A stretch of 64,000 nucleotides of DNA from Dyadobacter beijingensis DSM 21582. GTDB lineage: Bacteria > Bacteroidota > Bacteroidia > Cytophagales > Spirosomataceae. The notes below the pieces were generated by a model, which did no database searches, was not told the DNA's origin, and worked only from the letters and a program-made list of their open reading frames with translations. Shown one piece after another: positions 43,886-52,670 of this stretch; within the stretch, counting starts at the first letter, position 1, and each line of letters opens with the position of its first letter. Position numbers and translations under genes: made by a program. The DNA is taken from assembly GCF_000382205.1 (NCBI RefSeq), contig NZ_KB907791.1:372001-436000 (forward strand), written 5' to 3'.

Positions 43886-44773
43886 ATGAAAAATAACCTA
43901 TTTACCAACAGTTTTAAAACCATTGGATCAATGCGTATTGACAACAATAACCTGAACGAGATCAACTCGGATAGCTATAAACCTTTTATTAAAGTTATGT
44001 ACCTCCCTGAAGGTGGGCATATACAAATGGACTTCACTGATCATTATACAGAGAGCCCGGCACTATTCTTCATAAGCCCCAACCAGGTGTTCAAAATCAA
44101 AAGCGCGTTCGCAAAATCCGGATATTTCATCTATTACAACCGCGATTTTTACTGTGTTCAGCTTCACGATGAAGAAGTAGGGTGCGATGGATTGTTATTC
44201 AACAATGTTAATAATATGCCCCTTACACTTGTTCCTGAGCATGAGTTGAGTTTTGTTGAAAACGTTTTTACCGAGATCGAAAGCGAGTTCATTTCTCAGG
44301 ACACCGAACAGGAAGAAATGTTACGCGCTTATTTGAAACAGTTAATGATCAAGGCCACGCGTCTTTGGAAACAGCAGCACCTTGGTAGTGTGTTGGCTGA
44401 CGAAATAAACGACTCGAACACTTTTAGGAAATTTACCCGACTGGTGGACGCCCATTACAAGCGAAAACATACGGTAGCGGATTATGCCGATCTGATGCTG
44501 ATAACACCGAAAACGCTTGCTCATAAATTTAAAAAGATGAACTTGCCTGCTCCCAATGAGGTGATCAAAGACCGCATCATGCTGGAGGCTAAAAGACTAT
44601 TGGTCCATTCCAGTATGTCAGCGAAAGAGGTCGCTTACACCCTTGGATATGATGACCCGGCTTACTTCAGCCGGCTCTTCCTTGCTAAAACCGGAGAATC
44701 ACCTTCCGGCTTTAAAACGAAATTTCTGGCAAAAAGTGATAACATTAACTCGTGCCACTTGTCCGTGGCTTAA
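43886..44773 (+). CDS. AraC family regulator (cassette B)
   Basis: 295 residues, the paralogue of the cassette A AraC: FFISPNQVFKIKSAFAKSGY, YYNRDFYCVQLHDEEVGCDG, then SAKEVAYTLGYDDPAYFSRLF and GESPSGFKTKF. The sensor domain is highly conserved with copy A, so both should sense the same signal. It is placed between the terminator and the HExxH gene. Confidence 0.93.
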   Translation: MKNNLFTNSFKTIGSMRIDNNNLNEINSDSYKPFIKVMYLPEGGHIQMDFTDHYTESPALFFISPNQVFKIKSAFAKSGYFIYYNRDFYCVQLHDEEVGCDGLLFNNVNNMPLTLVPEHELSFVENVFTEIESEFISQDTEQEEMLRAYLKQLMIKATRLWKQQHLGSVLADEINDSNTFRKFTRLVDAHYKRKHTVADYADLMLITPKTLAHKFKKMNLPAPNEVIKDRIMLEAKRLLVHSSMSAKEVAYTLGYDDPAYFSRLFLAKTGESPSGFKTKFLAKSDNINSCHLSVA

Positions 44774-44827
44774 CCTATATTTGATCGTCATAAGCGTCTT
44801 TACGCTCACCAGTCTTAAACATTAGAG

Positions 44828-45820
44828 ATGAACTTATCAAGCAAATCATTATCATATATATTATTAACCGTACTGCTTGCAGCTAGCATTAGCAGTATAG
44901 CCCAGGTCAGGGAACCTGTTCCGCAAAAATTGGATATCCAAATGATCCAGAAAAAGTATGGACTGGATCCCGAAAGTTCACTGATCTCAAGATTAACTAC
45001 AACACCAGATGATGTAATGGCTATTTTCAGGGAAGCAGGCATGGCACCTACCGAGCATCAGATGACAAAGGAAGAACTGCGTATCGTGTCAGACGCAATA
45101 GCAGTGCTTCCTCCCTTGCACCAGCGCGTGTTAAAGAGGCACCTTAAAAGCATCAGTTTTGTTGACAATATGCCCAATACGGCGATCACCGCGCCGATTA
45201 CCAAGGACGAGCCAACTAAACTTTTTCACATTGCGTTTCGCGCGGGAATATTGCATCAGACCATCTCGGAGTGGGTGACCGAAAAGGAAAAGACCTGTTA
45301 TAATAAAGACGACTCTACGTTTTCCATTTCCATTCAGGCAGGCCTGATGAGTGCACTTACCTATGTATTGTTGCATGAGGGCACGCACGTTGTGGACGGT
45401 TCACTCGGTCTTCTAAACACCGATACCATTGCAGGGCGCCCGGTCGCTGATCGATTCAGGGCTGATTTTTCCAAAAACATCTGGGGTGATATCCGCACGC
45501 ACATCTGGTCTTTCCCTGATTCTTTGGTCGTAAAAAGTATATTCAGGCCGGGCGGCCGGCGGTTCGAGCTCAGCGAAGCGGAACGGGTTTATCAGGGTCT
45601 TTCCCAGGCACCCTTCGTTTCCTTATACGGATCGGCCAGCTGGCATGAGGATCTTGCCGAATTGCTGACGGTCTATCACTTGACCCAAATGTGCGGTCAG
45701 CCATTTCAGGTCATAGTAAAAAAGAACGAGACAGAAATTTTCCGATACGACCCCGCTTCGTCAATGGCAGTTCGCCGTCGTTTCGCGGGGCTGGAGCGTT
45801 TTTACCGTAAAACTGGCTGA
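44828..45820 (+). CDS. Exported HExxH protein, putative zinc metallopeptidase (cassette B)
   Basis: 330 residues with signal peptide 1-26 (ISSIAQ). LPPLHQRVLKRHLKSISF, DNMPNTAITAPI, HEGTH at 183-187 and WHEDLAELLTVYH (H273-E278). All zinc-type residues match copy A. A longer loop follows the HEGTH motif (LLNTDTIAGRPVADRF). Periplasmic or surface protein; peptidase activity inferred. Confidence 0.7.
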   Translation: MNLSSKSLSYILLTVLLAASISSIAQVREPVPQKLDIQMIQKKYGLDPESSLISRLTTTPDDVMAIFREAGMAPTEHQMTKEELRIVSDAIAVLPPLHQRVLKRHLKSISFVDNMPNTAITAPITKDEPTKLFHIAFRAGILHQTISEWVTEKEKTCYNKDDSTFSISIQAGLMSALTYVLLHEGTHVVDGSLGLLNTDTIAGRPVADRFRADFSKNIWGDIRTHIWSFPDSLVVKSIFRPGGRRFELSEAERVYQGLSQAPFVSLYGSASWHEDLAELLTVYHLTQMCGQPFQVIVKKNETEIFRYDPASSMAVRRRFAGLERFYRKTG

Positions 45821-45919
45821 GATCAACCATCGTTCATGGCTTAAAATAACCGATAAAGGGGATAAAGGTTTTATTGTAAGGTGAATTTTCACAAAAAGAC
45901 ATATAAATGATAAAATCAA

Positions 45920-45951
45920 TTGGAATGATTGGTTTAAATCATTTACCTTTG
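45920..45951 (+). promoter_or_regulatory. tetR promoter, nearly leaderless
   Basis: TTG at 45920-45922, TACCTTTG (TAnnTTTG) at 45944-45951, 21 bp apart. The ATG at 45959 is 8 nt after the box, so the message would be leaderless or close to it. A GGTTTAA half-site of the TetR operator type (45931-45937) sits between the boxes. Confidence 0.5.
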
Positions 45952-45958
45952 TCCTGTT

Positions 45959-46534
45959 ATGTCAAGACAAAAGGAATTTGATTACGACGAAAAGCTGATG
46001 GAAGCGAGAGAGCTCTTTTGGAAAAAGGGCTATAATGCAACTTCTTTGAACGATCTGGTGGATACCCTCAAAATTAATAGGAGCAGCCTCTACTTGACGT
46101 ATGGCAGCAAGCATGACCTTTTCATAAAATGTCTGAACAGCTACAATGCGCTGAGGAAGAAGGAATACAACGCAGCAGCCAAAAGCAGCGAAGATCCTCT
46201 AAAGGCACTGGAAAATGTGGTCATGTCTGTACTTGATTCTATTAAAGAGAATAAGACCTGCTTAGTTGTAAATTCGTCATTCGAACTTGGTCGTGTCGAC
46301 AGTGAAGTGAGAGATATGCTTCGGGGTCAAATGTCTTGGGGTATAAAAGTGTTGGAGGAATTGATGGTAACAGCGCAGAAAAACGGCCAGCTCCCAGCTG
46401 AAAAGGATGTTAAAGCTTTGGCTCATTTTACGTTGATGGGCTTAACCTCTATTTGGCACACGGATCTGTTATACTCAGATGAAAAGCTTGCTCGCCAAAT
46501 GGTCCAAATGTTAATAGATAATATAAGCAAGTAA
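45959..46534 (+). CDS. TetR family transcriptional regulator
   Basis: 191 residues, TetR HTH at the N-terminus (FDYDEKLMEARELFWKKGYN, SLNDLVDTLKINRSSLYLTYG) and a TetR_C ligand domain of about 120 residues. Divided from its likely targets (AKR-SDR-SnoaL) by an operator-rich region of 188 bp. It belongs to the branch with the FWKKGYxATSLNDL start, often xenobiotic or redox responsive. Confidence 0.9.
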   Translation: MSRQKEFDYDEKLMEARELFWKKGYNATSLNDLVDTLKINRSSLYLTYGSKHDLFIKCLNSYNALRKKEYNAAAKSSEDPLKALENVVMSVLDSIKENKTCLVVNSSFELGRVDSEVRDMLRGQMSWGIKVLEELMVTAQKNGQLPAEKDVKALAHFTLMGLTSIWHTDLLYSDEKLARQMVQMLIDNISK

Positions 46535-46548
46535 AAAAAATTTGCCTT

Positions 46549-46663
46549 GAATTAAACCATTCGGTTTAATTCAAAGATCAAATGGTTTAATTCGAAGAGC
46601 ACTGATAAAAAATTCAGAAATGAGATAACCTTTTTTTAGGCTCATTTAAACCGAACGGTTTAA
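46549..46663. promoter_or_regulatory. TetR operators, TTAAACC-N4-GGTTTAA
   Basis: GAATTAAACC-ATTC-GGTTTAATTC at 46549-46572, a perfect 24-bp palindrome bar the 4-nt centre. A half-site GGTTTAATTC at 46584-46593. TTAAACC-GAAC-GGTTTAA at 46646-46663. All between tetR and the aldo/keto reductase gene. Confidence 0.8.
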
Positions 46664-46722
46664 TAAGTCTGCTTAGATCCATTCTCAGATGATACAGAAA
46701 TTAAAAACTAAATCATAATACC

Positions 46723-47559
46723 ATGAAAAACATGTTAAACTATAAAATTGGAGACATCAAGATCAACCGTTTAGGATATGGTGCGATGCAACTGACAGGC
46801 GCAGGCGTCTTTGGCGAGGTCGCTGATCGTGAAAGCGCTAAAAAAGTATTACAAGCCGCTGTTGAAGCTGGCGTAAACTTTATTGACACAGCAGAAGCCT
46901 ATGGCCCGAAATTGAATGAGACCTTAATTGCAGAAGCGCTGCATCCCTACAAAGCAGGTCTCCTGGTCGCCACCAAAGGTGGATTTAACAGACCGGGGCC
47001 TGGACAGTGGATCCCCAATGGTTCACCAGATCATATTACCCAAAACATCGAAGGAAGTTTAAAAAGGTTAAAAGTGGACACGATCGACCTATGGCAATTG
47101 CATCGAATTGATCCCAACGTAGACGTTGAAGAGACGTTGGCGCCTGTTGCTGATGCTGTAAAGGCAGGAAAAATACGTTATGTAGGGCTTTCAGAAGTTA
47201 CCGTTGATCAGATCAAACAAGTACAAAAAATATTGCCGATCGTTTCTGTGCAAAATTTGTATAATCTGGTAGACAGGCGATGGGAAAATGTCCTGAACTA
47301 CACTGAGCAGCAAGGATTAGCCTTCATTCCATGGTTCCCTCTTGCATCAGGACCAGATAAATTGGAAGCGAAGATCAAATCCATCGCTGCAACACATCAG
47401 GCTACAACAGCACAAATTGCATTAGCCTGGCTTTTAAAACGTTCATCAAATATTTTGCTGATCCCCGGAACAAAATCGCTCACTCACCTGCACGAGAATC
47501 TAACAGTAGCGGACATCTTTTTGTCAGAAGAGGAATTTGCAACCCTTTCCGCTCAATAA
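46723..47559 (+). CDS. Aldo/keto reductase
   Basis: 278 residues, (alpha/beta)8 barrel. Catalytic tetrad: D and Y in FIDTAEAYGPKLNE, K in VATKGGF, H in WQLHRID. NADPH-binding IPGTKSLTHLHENL near the end. First gene of a TetR-controlled operon with SDR and SnoaL-like genes, suggesting detoxification of a carbonyl compound. Confidence 0.93.
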   Translation: MKNMLNYKIGDIKINRLGYGAMQLTGAGVFGEVADRESAKKVLQAAVEAGVNFIDTAEAYGPKLNETLIAEALHPYKAGLLVATKGGFNRPGPGQWIPNGSPDHITQNIEGSLKRLKVDTIDLWQLHRIDPNVDVEETLAPVADAVKAGKIRYVGLSEVTVDQIKQVQKILPIVSVQNLYNLVDRRWENVLNYTEQQGLAFIPWFPLASGPDKLEAKIKSIAATHQATTAQIALAWLLKRSSNILLIPGTKSLTHLHENLTVADIFLSEEEFATLSAQ

Positions 47560-47586
47560 TATCAGGTAAATCAAAACCATACTTCA

Positions 47587-48381
47587 ATGAAAACAACATC
47601 AAATATTGAAAATCCTCAATCTGGTGATGATCGCTTGATCTCATTTACGCTCGTAGGTAAGAAGGCGCTCGTGACCGGCGGCAGCCGGGGCATTGGCGCG
47701 GCGATCGCAAAAACACTTGCAGCAGAAGGCGCTGCCGTTGCGATCACGTATGAAAAGTCAAAGGATCAGGCTGACGCGGTTGTTTCCGAAATTAAGGGCC
47801 TTGGCCGCATCGCCGTAGCGATCCACGCCGACAGCGCGGATATCAGGGCGATCCAGGCTTCGGTCGACAAAGCAGTCGCAGAACTTGGTGGCCTTGACAT
47901 TCTTGTTAACAACGCCGGGATCATTCGGATGAATAATCTCGCCGATATTGCCATCGAGGACATTCAGGCTCTTCTCGATGTCAACATGCGCGGGCCGATC
48001 ATTACGAGCAAGGCTGCTCTGCCCCATCTAAAGGAGGGCAGTAGCATCATCACGATCGGTAGCTACTTCGCGGATCGCGTGCCGTACGGCGCCTTGGGCA
48101 TATACGCTGCGACGAAGTCGGCTCTTACTGGCTTTAACCAAGGACTTGCTCGCGAACTTGGGCCTAAAGGAATAACCGCGAACATTGTCCAGCCCGGCTC
48201 GATCGACACGGATATGAACCCGGCCGACGGGCCCTTTGGCGATCCGATGCGCCAACTGACCGCTTCTGGCCGCTTTGGTTCAGGTGCTGAGATCGGACAT
48301 GCGGTCGCCTATCTGGTCAGCGACAAAGCGCGATACATTACCGGCACTACGCTGACCGTAGATGGGGGCGCTAACGCCTGA
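47587..48381 (+). CDS. SDR family oxidoreductase
   Basis: 264 residues: VTGGSRGIGAAIAKTLAAEG, NNAG, IGSYFADRV and YAATKSALTGFNQ (Y-x3-K), late TVDGGANA. GC-richer than its neighbours and close in style to proteobacterial SDRs, so possibly transferred. A partial scrambled copy of its 5' half lies at 57340-57560. Confidence 0.92.
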   Translation: MKTTSNIENPQSGDDRLISFTLVGKKALVTGGSRGIGAAIAKTLAAEGAAVAITYEKSKDQADAVVSEIKGLGRIAVAIHADSADIRAIQASVDKAVAELGGLDILVNNAGIIRMNNLADIAIEDIQALLDVNMRGPIITSKAALPHLKEGSSIITIGSYFADRVPYGALGIYAATKSALTGFNQGLARELGPKGITANIVQPGSIDTDMNPADGPFGDPMRQLTASGRFGSGAEIGHAVAYLVSDKARYITGTTLTVDGGANA

Positions 48382-48482
48382 ATGGTGTCAGCACGTCCGA
48401 AGGCTTAGCCGATGTAACCACATTAAAATGAATAAAAATCGAGAAAACAATAATTAACAAATTCAACTTAAAAGGAAAAATT

Positions 48483-48908
48483 ATGGAAAAGGAAAACATT
48501 ATGGCTGATCAGAGCAGTTTTGCTGTGGTAAAACATTTCTACGATAGTTTCGTGCGCGGCGATATCGATGCTGTTGTCGCAACCCTGAGTGATGATCTGT
48601 ATTGGCGTGAATCTGAGAACTTCTTACTTGGTGACCGCAATCCCTACTTGTCTCCGGCCGCTGTCGTTGAAGGCGTTTTTGGCCGCATCGCCAAAGAGTT
48701 TCAGAATTATATAGCGGGGCCTGACGAGTTGATCGACGGCGGCGATGCTGTCGTGGCCGTTGGCCGATCGAAAGGCATCATGGCCTCGACCGGAAAGCCA
48801 TTCGATGCGCAATACATGCATGTCGTGCGTGTTGCTAACGGCAAGATCGTAAGTTTTCATCAGGTGATCGACACACTTGAAATATGGCGTTCACAGCAAC
48901 TCGACTAA
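48483..48908 (+). CDS. SnoaL-like / NTF2-fold protein
   Basis: 141 residues; FYDSFVRGDIDAVVATLSDD, LYWRESENFLLGDRNPYLSP, VRVANGKIVSFHQVIDT. Third gene of the TetR-controlled operon. Fragments of it recur at 57563-57720. Catalysis cannot be judged. Confidence 0.85.
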   Translation: MEKENIMADQSSFAVVKHFYDSFVRGDIDAVVATLSDDLYWRESENFLLGDRNPYLSPAAVVEGVFGRIAKEFQNYIAGPDELIDGGDAVVAVGRSKGIMASTGKPFDAQYMHVVRVANGKIVSFHQVIDTLEIWRSQQLD

Positions 48909-49343
48909 GCGTGAATTATGGGCGGCAGCGTAGGTCTGTGATTTTCATCCTTCTCGCTGCCGCTCTTCCTATGCAGTATTCCCTGCACTTTTGCCGTTAC
49001 CTATTTGGTATGCGGGGGGGAAACTCCGCACATGGCCCCTTTCCGAATTCGGCGTCCGTCAGCAGATATTTAAATCTGTAATTGTTGACTTATAGATTTA
49101 CAATCTGAATAAATACATATTTCTTCATTTAAGAATATGTATTTCTCATCGCTTTTAGGTATGGGGCAATCGGCTTAACAATAATCTCTACTCCCTGTAA
49201 ATAAGAAAATTTTCAAATGTCGTATACCTGAAATCCCTTTAATTCTTAAACAACACCGTTACCTGGTTAGTAAATATATATATATATTAAAATTAATGAA
49301 ATGGTAAAAAAGGGTTTATGACACACCTGATTTAATTTATATG
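48909..49343. other. AT-rich gap
   Basis: First 100 bp match the tail of the 57.3-57.7 kb duplicate. The rest is AT-rich with no gene; a TA-repeat tract lies near 49276-49287. Confidence 0.4.
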
Positions 49344-49757
49344 TTATTTTAACCTGCGTTCAGATTCCTGAATTGGGACATCATTTATGCTGGCGTATCT
49401 CTTTCGCATCAGGCCATTTTCGTCAAATTCCCAATTTTCGTTACCATAGGCACGGAACCATTGTCCATCGCTATTGTGAAACTCATATTCGAATCGCACT
49501 GCTATATGATTATCGGTGAACGCCCACAGCTCCTTTTTAAGTTTATATTGATGCTCGTCTTCCCATTTTTTTGTTAGGAATTTAACAATTTCTTCACGAC
49601 CATTTAAAAATGTTGACCGGTTACGCCACTCACTGTCTAAAGTGTAGGCTTTAGATACTATTTCAGGATTTCGTGTATTCCATGCATCTTCAGCCATTTG
49701 GACTTTTTGTTTTGCGTTTATCAAATTAAAAGGCGGTAATGGAGGTTTTTGTTCCAT
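49344..49757 (-). CDS. DUF1348 / nuclear transport factor 2 family protein
   Basis: 137 residues, VQMAEDAWNTRNPEIVSKAY, WRNRSTFLNGREEIVKFLT, GQWFRAYGNENWEFDENG, MRKRYASINDVPI. Clear DUF1348 member; function unknown in the family. Divergently placed from no obvious partner; leftward like the TetR genes. Confidence 0.88.
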   Translation of the reverse strand: MEQKPPLPPFNLINAKQKVQMAEDAWNTRNPEIVSKAYTLDSEWRNRSTFLNGREEIVKFLTKKWEDEHQYKLKKELWAFTDNHIAVRFEYEFHNSDGQWFRAYGNENWEFDENGLMRKRYASINDVPIQESERRLK

Positions 49758-49961
49758 GAATTATATTGATTTTAAATTGATATCTATATAGACAAAGGTA
49801 GTGTTGCGCTAACTGCATGTGTGGCACTTTTTATAAAATCTGCGGTAGAATTTGCTTCCATAAAAATTATATCCGCATATTTCATGATATTACAATCACA
49901 AGGTCATGATTGTACTGGCTTTCCGCTTGATCCTACATTAAATTTTAATCGATTTAACTTT

Positions 49962-50567
49962 CTAACGAACCATGTTTGCCCGTATCATTTGCTGATAGGC
50001 ATCCAGTATTTGCTCCATACGGGATTGATCTTTGGTTAGTCGCGCCAGAAGTAAGCCGCCCTCGATTAATGACAACATCGAAAAAGCCATTTGGCTGGCA
50101 TCAACATCAGATTTAAATTCACCCGATCGTTTTCCTTCTTCTATTAAAAGAATCATGAGTTGCTGCCACTTAAAGCTGGCTTCAGCTACGCGCTCCCGAA
50201 GGAGAGAGTTGGTATCGTCCGCCTCTGATCCGGTGTTTAAAATGGGACTGCCGCCAAGAATAACGCTGTCTTCCGCAAGCGCTTTGTAAACCCTGGCATA
50301 AACCAACAGTTTATCTGCGGCACTGCAAGTTTTTTTGATACGGTTCTGTATGACTGAGCAGAGTTTAGACAGATTATAGTCAAATACCGCAAGTGCAAGA
50401 GTTTCCTTATTTTTAAAGTGGGCGTAGATCCCACCGCGGGAAAGCCCTGTAATGACTTCCACATCGGCCATTGAGGTGCCGGCATATCCCTTTTTATTAA
50501 AGACCTCTGCCACGCTTTCTATAATAAAAAGTTTGGTGCGGTCCGCTTTATAGATTTTTTTGGACAT
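49962..50567 (-). CDS. TetR family regulator (second of a tandem pair)
   Basis: 201 residues from ATG 50567, 8 bp after the upstream tetR stop. HTH: ESVAEVFNKKGYAGTSMADV, ITGLSRGGIYAHFKNKETLA. The ligand-binding domain differs from its neighbour. Together these regulators lie upstream of and divergent to the RND pump. Confidence 0.9.
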   Translation of the reverse strand: MSKKIYKADRTKLFIIESVAEVFNKKGYAGTSMADVEVITGLSRGGIYAHFKNKETLALAVFDYNLSKLCSVIQNRIKKTCSAADKLLVYARVYKALAEDSVILGGSPILNTGSEADDTNSLLRERVAEASFKWQQLMILLIEEGKRSGEFKSDVDASQMAFSMLSLIEGGLLLARLTKDQSRMEQILDAYQQMIRANMVR

Positions 50568-50575
50568 ATTTTGGA

Positions 50576-51190
50576 TCACACGGTTTTTATACCCGGGGTT
50601 AAACAATACGATTCAAGCATGCGCTTGAAACCTTTGATAACCAATTGCATAGGTTTAGTGGAATTTTTAACACAGCACATCACATTTGCGCCACGAAGTG
50701 AATCAAACATCATCATTGCATACTCTTCCGGGATCAGTTCCTCAGAAAATTCCCCAGCTCTGATGCCGTCTTCTAAAATACCGGTAAGCATTTCAATGAG
50801 TTGATCCATATACTTACGGATTTTCTTGTTAATCAAAGGGAGGGTGTCATCTGCTTCGGCTGCTAAGTTAATCAACGGGCAGCCTCCTTCGAAAATTGAC
50901 TGTAGCGGGTTCTTTTCCAACTCCATAAAGGCAAATATCTTGCCTTTGGCTGTCTGCTGTTTGTTCAAAACATGATCACGGTGATCACTTAAAACTTGCA
51001 GCATATAATCGACACTTGCGTGAGCCAAATCTTCCTTGGTTTCGAAGTGACTGTATAAACAGCCTCTGGTTACCTTGGCAGCGTGCAGGACTTCTTCAAC
51101 CGAAGTGCCTGAAATGCCTTTTACATTAAATATCGGCGCCGCCTTCGTAATGATATGATTCTTGGTTTTCTCTCCTTTGCTCTTTTCCAT
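50576..51190 (-). CDS. TetR family regulator (first of a tandem pair)
   Basis: 204 residues: ITKAAPIFNVKGISGTSVEE, VLHAAKVTRGCLYSHFETKED. The two TetR proteins are related in the HTH but diverged elsewhere. TGTACA repeats lie just upstream, between this gene and the RND operon. Confidence 0.9.
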   Translation of the reverse strand: MEKSKGEKTKNHIITKAAPIFNVKGISGTSVEEVLHAAKVTRGCLYSHFETKEDLAHASVDYMLQVLSDHRDHVLNKQQTAKGKIFAFMELEKNPLQSIFEGGCPLINLAAEADDTLPLINKKIRKYMDQLIEMLTGILEDGIRAGEFSEELIPEEYAMMMFDSLRGANVMCCVKNSTKPMQLVIKGFKRMLESYCLTPGIKTV

Positions 51191-51202
51191 AACGACAAAA
51201 TA

Positions 51203-51308
51203 TACTGTACAAATATATACATAAATGTCTGTTTTGGTAGTATCATCATAGATATATTTACAGTATAAGAAAAAAAATTAATGTACATTATTGTACAAAA
51301 CATGTACA
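51203..51308. promoter_or_regulatory. TGTACA operator cluster of RND/TetR region
   Basis: TGTACA at 51206-51211, 51282-51287, 51292-51297 and 51303-51308. ATACTGTA (51203) and TACAGTAT (51259-51266) form a larger inverted repeat. More ATAC/GTAT elements continue to 51435. Probable binding sites for the twin TetRs and promoters both ways. Confidence 0.6.
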
Positions 51309-51523
51309 TTTATCCCTTCCTTATTCGAATATTGTTGATGATAAATAGTTGATTTATAGACAAATATGGAGTTTTTAGCGACCAGCTTGTCGATTCTTTT
51401 ATTTTGAAAAATATACTATGCTGTATATTTTTGTTAGCTCGATTAAGAAGTGCTATGACCTTCTTCCCCAGACGAATTAAATACAATACTGACGGATTTG
51501 TAGGCAATATTTTTTAAAAAATT

Positions 51524-52651
51524 ATGAAACATACCATTTTAGCCATCATAGCTATCGGATTATATAGCTGTTCGCCCAAACCCGATAATGCAATACCGCC
51601 GCCGCCACCGATAATCGTCGCGAGTATTCAACCTTCATCCATTAATACGTATCAGCAATATCCGGCATCTATAAAGGGCGTGGATGAAGTAGAGATCCGA
51701 CCGCAAATCAGCGGCACGCTTGCACAAGTTCACGTTGATGAAGGAGCCTACGTAACCGCGGGAACACCGCTATTTAAAATTGATGAAAGACCGTTCAAAG
51801 CAGCGCTAAATAACGCGCTGGCTAAGCTCCGTGCGGCAGAATCAGCCGCCTTCAATGCGGAGCTCGAAGTTCAGAAATTAACGCCGCTCGTGCAAAATAA
51901 GGTCATTTCCGATTATCAGCTGAAGGCCGCCCGGGCTGCCGCAGGTGTTGCAAAAGCTAATATTGATGAGGCGAAGGCGAACATCAGTACGGCACAGATC
52001 AATTTAGGCTTTACGCTGATCAAAGCCCCCGTAAGCGGCTATATCGGCCGGCTTGAAAAGAAAAAGGGAAGTTTGGTCGGCCCTGCTGATGCCAGCGCAC
52101 TCACTGATCTTTCCGATGTACATAATGTACACGTTTACTTCTCCCTGAGCGAAGATGACTTCGTAAACTTCAAAGCGCAATACCCTGGAGAAACCCTAAC
52201 AGAAAAAATTCGACAGCTACCTCCGGTATCGCTCCTGCTTAGCGATAATTCCACTTATCCGGTAAAGGGATATGTCGATATCATCGACGGGCAGTTCGAC
52301 AAAAGCACTGGCGCGATCACTTTCCGTGCAAATTTCCCCAATCCTCGGGGATTACTTCGCTCGGGCAACACTGGAAAGATTCAGCTCAGCTTGTTGCATA
52401 AGGACGCGTTACTTGTACCGCAGTCAGCGACGCTTGAAATACAGGACAAGATCTTCGTTTACCAGCTTGCAGACAGTAACAAAATCAAAAAGCAGGCTAT
52501 CGTTATCTCAGGCCGTTCAGGACACTACTACGTGGTCAAAGAGGGGATCAAAGTCGGCGACCATATCGTCGTCGACGAAATTAACAATTTGCAAGAGGGC
52601 CAAGTGATCGATCCGCAGACCACTAAAAAACTGACCGCTACAAACAATTAA
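51524..52651 (+). CDS. RND efflux periplasmic adaptor (MFP) lipoprotein
   Basis: 375 residues. Signal with lipobox LYSC (residues 13-16), so lipid-anchored. Barrel-sandwich PQISGTLAQVHVDEGAYVTAG, alpha-hairpin ALAKLRAAESAAFNAELEVQ, lipoyl return TLIKAPVSGYIGRLEKKKG and membrane-proximal C-terminal domain. AcrA/MexA type. Links the pump to an outer-membrane channel, which is destroyed in this operon. Confidence 0.93.
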   Translation: MKHTILAIIAIGLYSCSPKPDNAIPPPPPIIVASIQPSSINTYQQYPASIKGVDEVEIRPQISGTLAQVHVDEGAYVTAGTPLFKIDERPFKAALNNALAKLRAAESAAFNAELEVQKLTPLVQNKVISDYQLKAARAAAGVAKANIDEAKANISTAQINLGFTLIKAPVSGYIGRLEKKKGSLVGPADASALTDLSDVHNVHVYFSLSEDDFVNFKAQYPGETLTEKIRQLPPVSLLLSDNSTYPVKGYVDIIDGQFDKSTGAITFRANFPNPRGLLRSGNTGKIQLSLLHKDALLVPQSATLEIQDKIFVYQLADSNKIKKQAIVISGRSGHYYVVKEGIKVGDHIVVDEINNLQEGQVIDPQTTKKLTATNN

Positions 52652-52670
52652 TATTAAAAACTTTGAAGCT

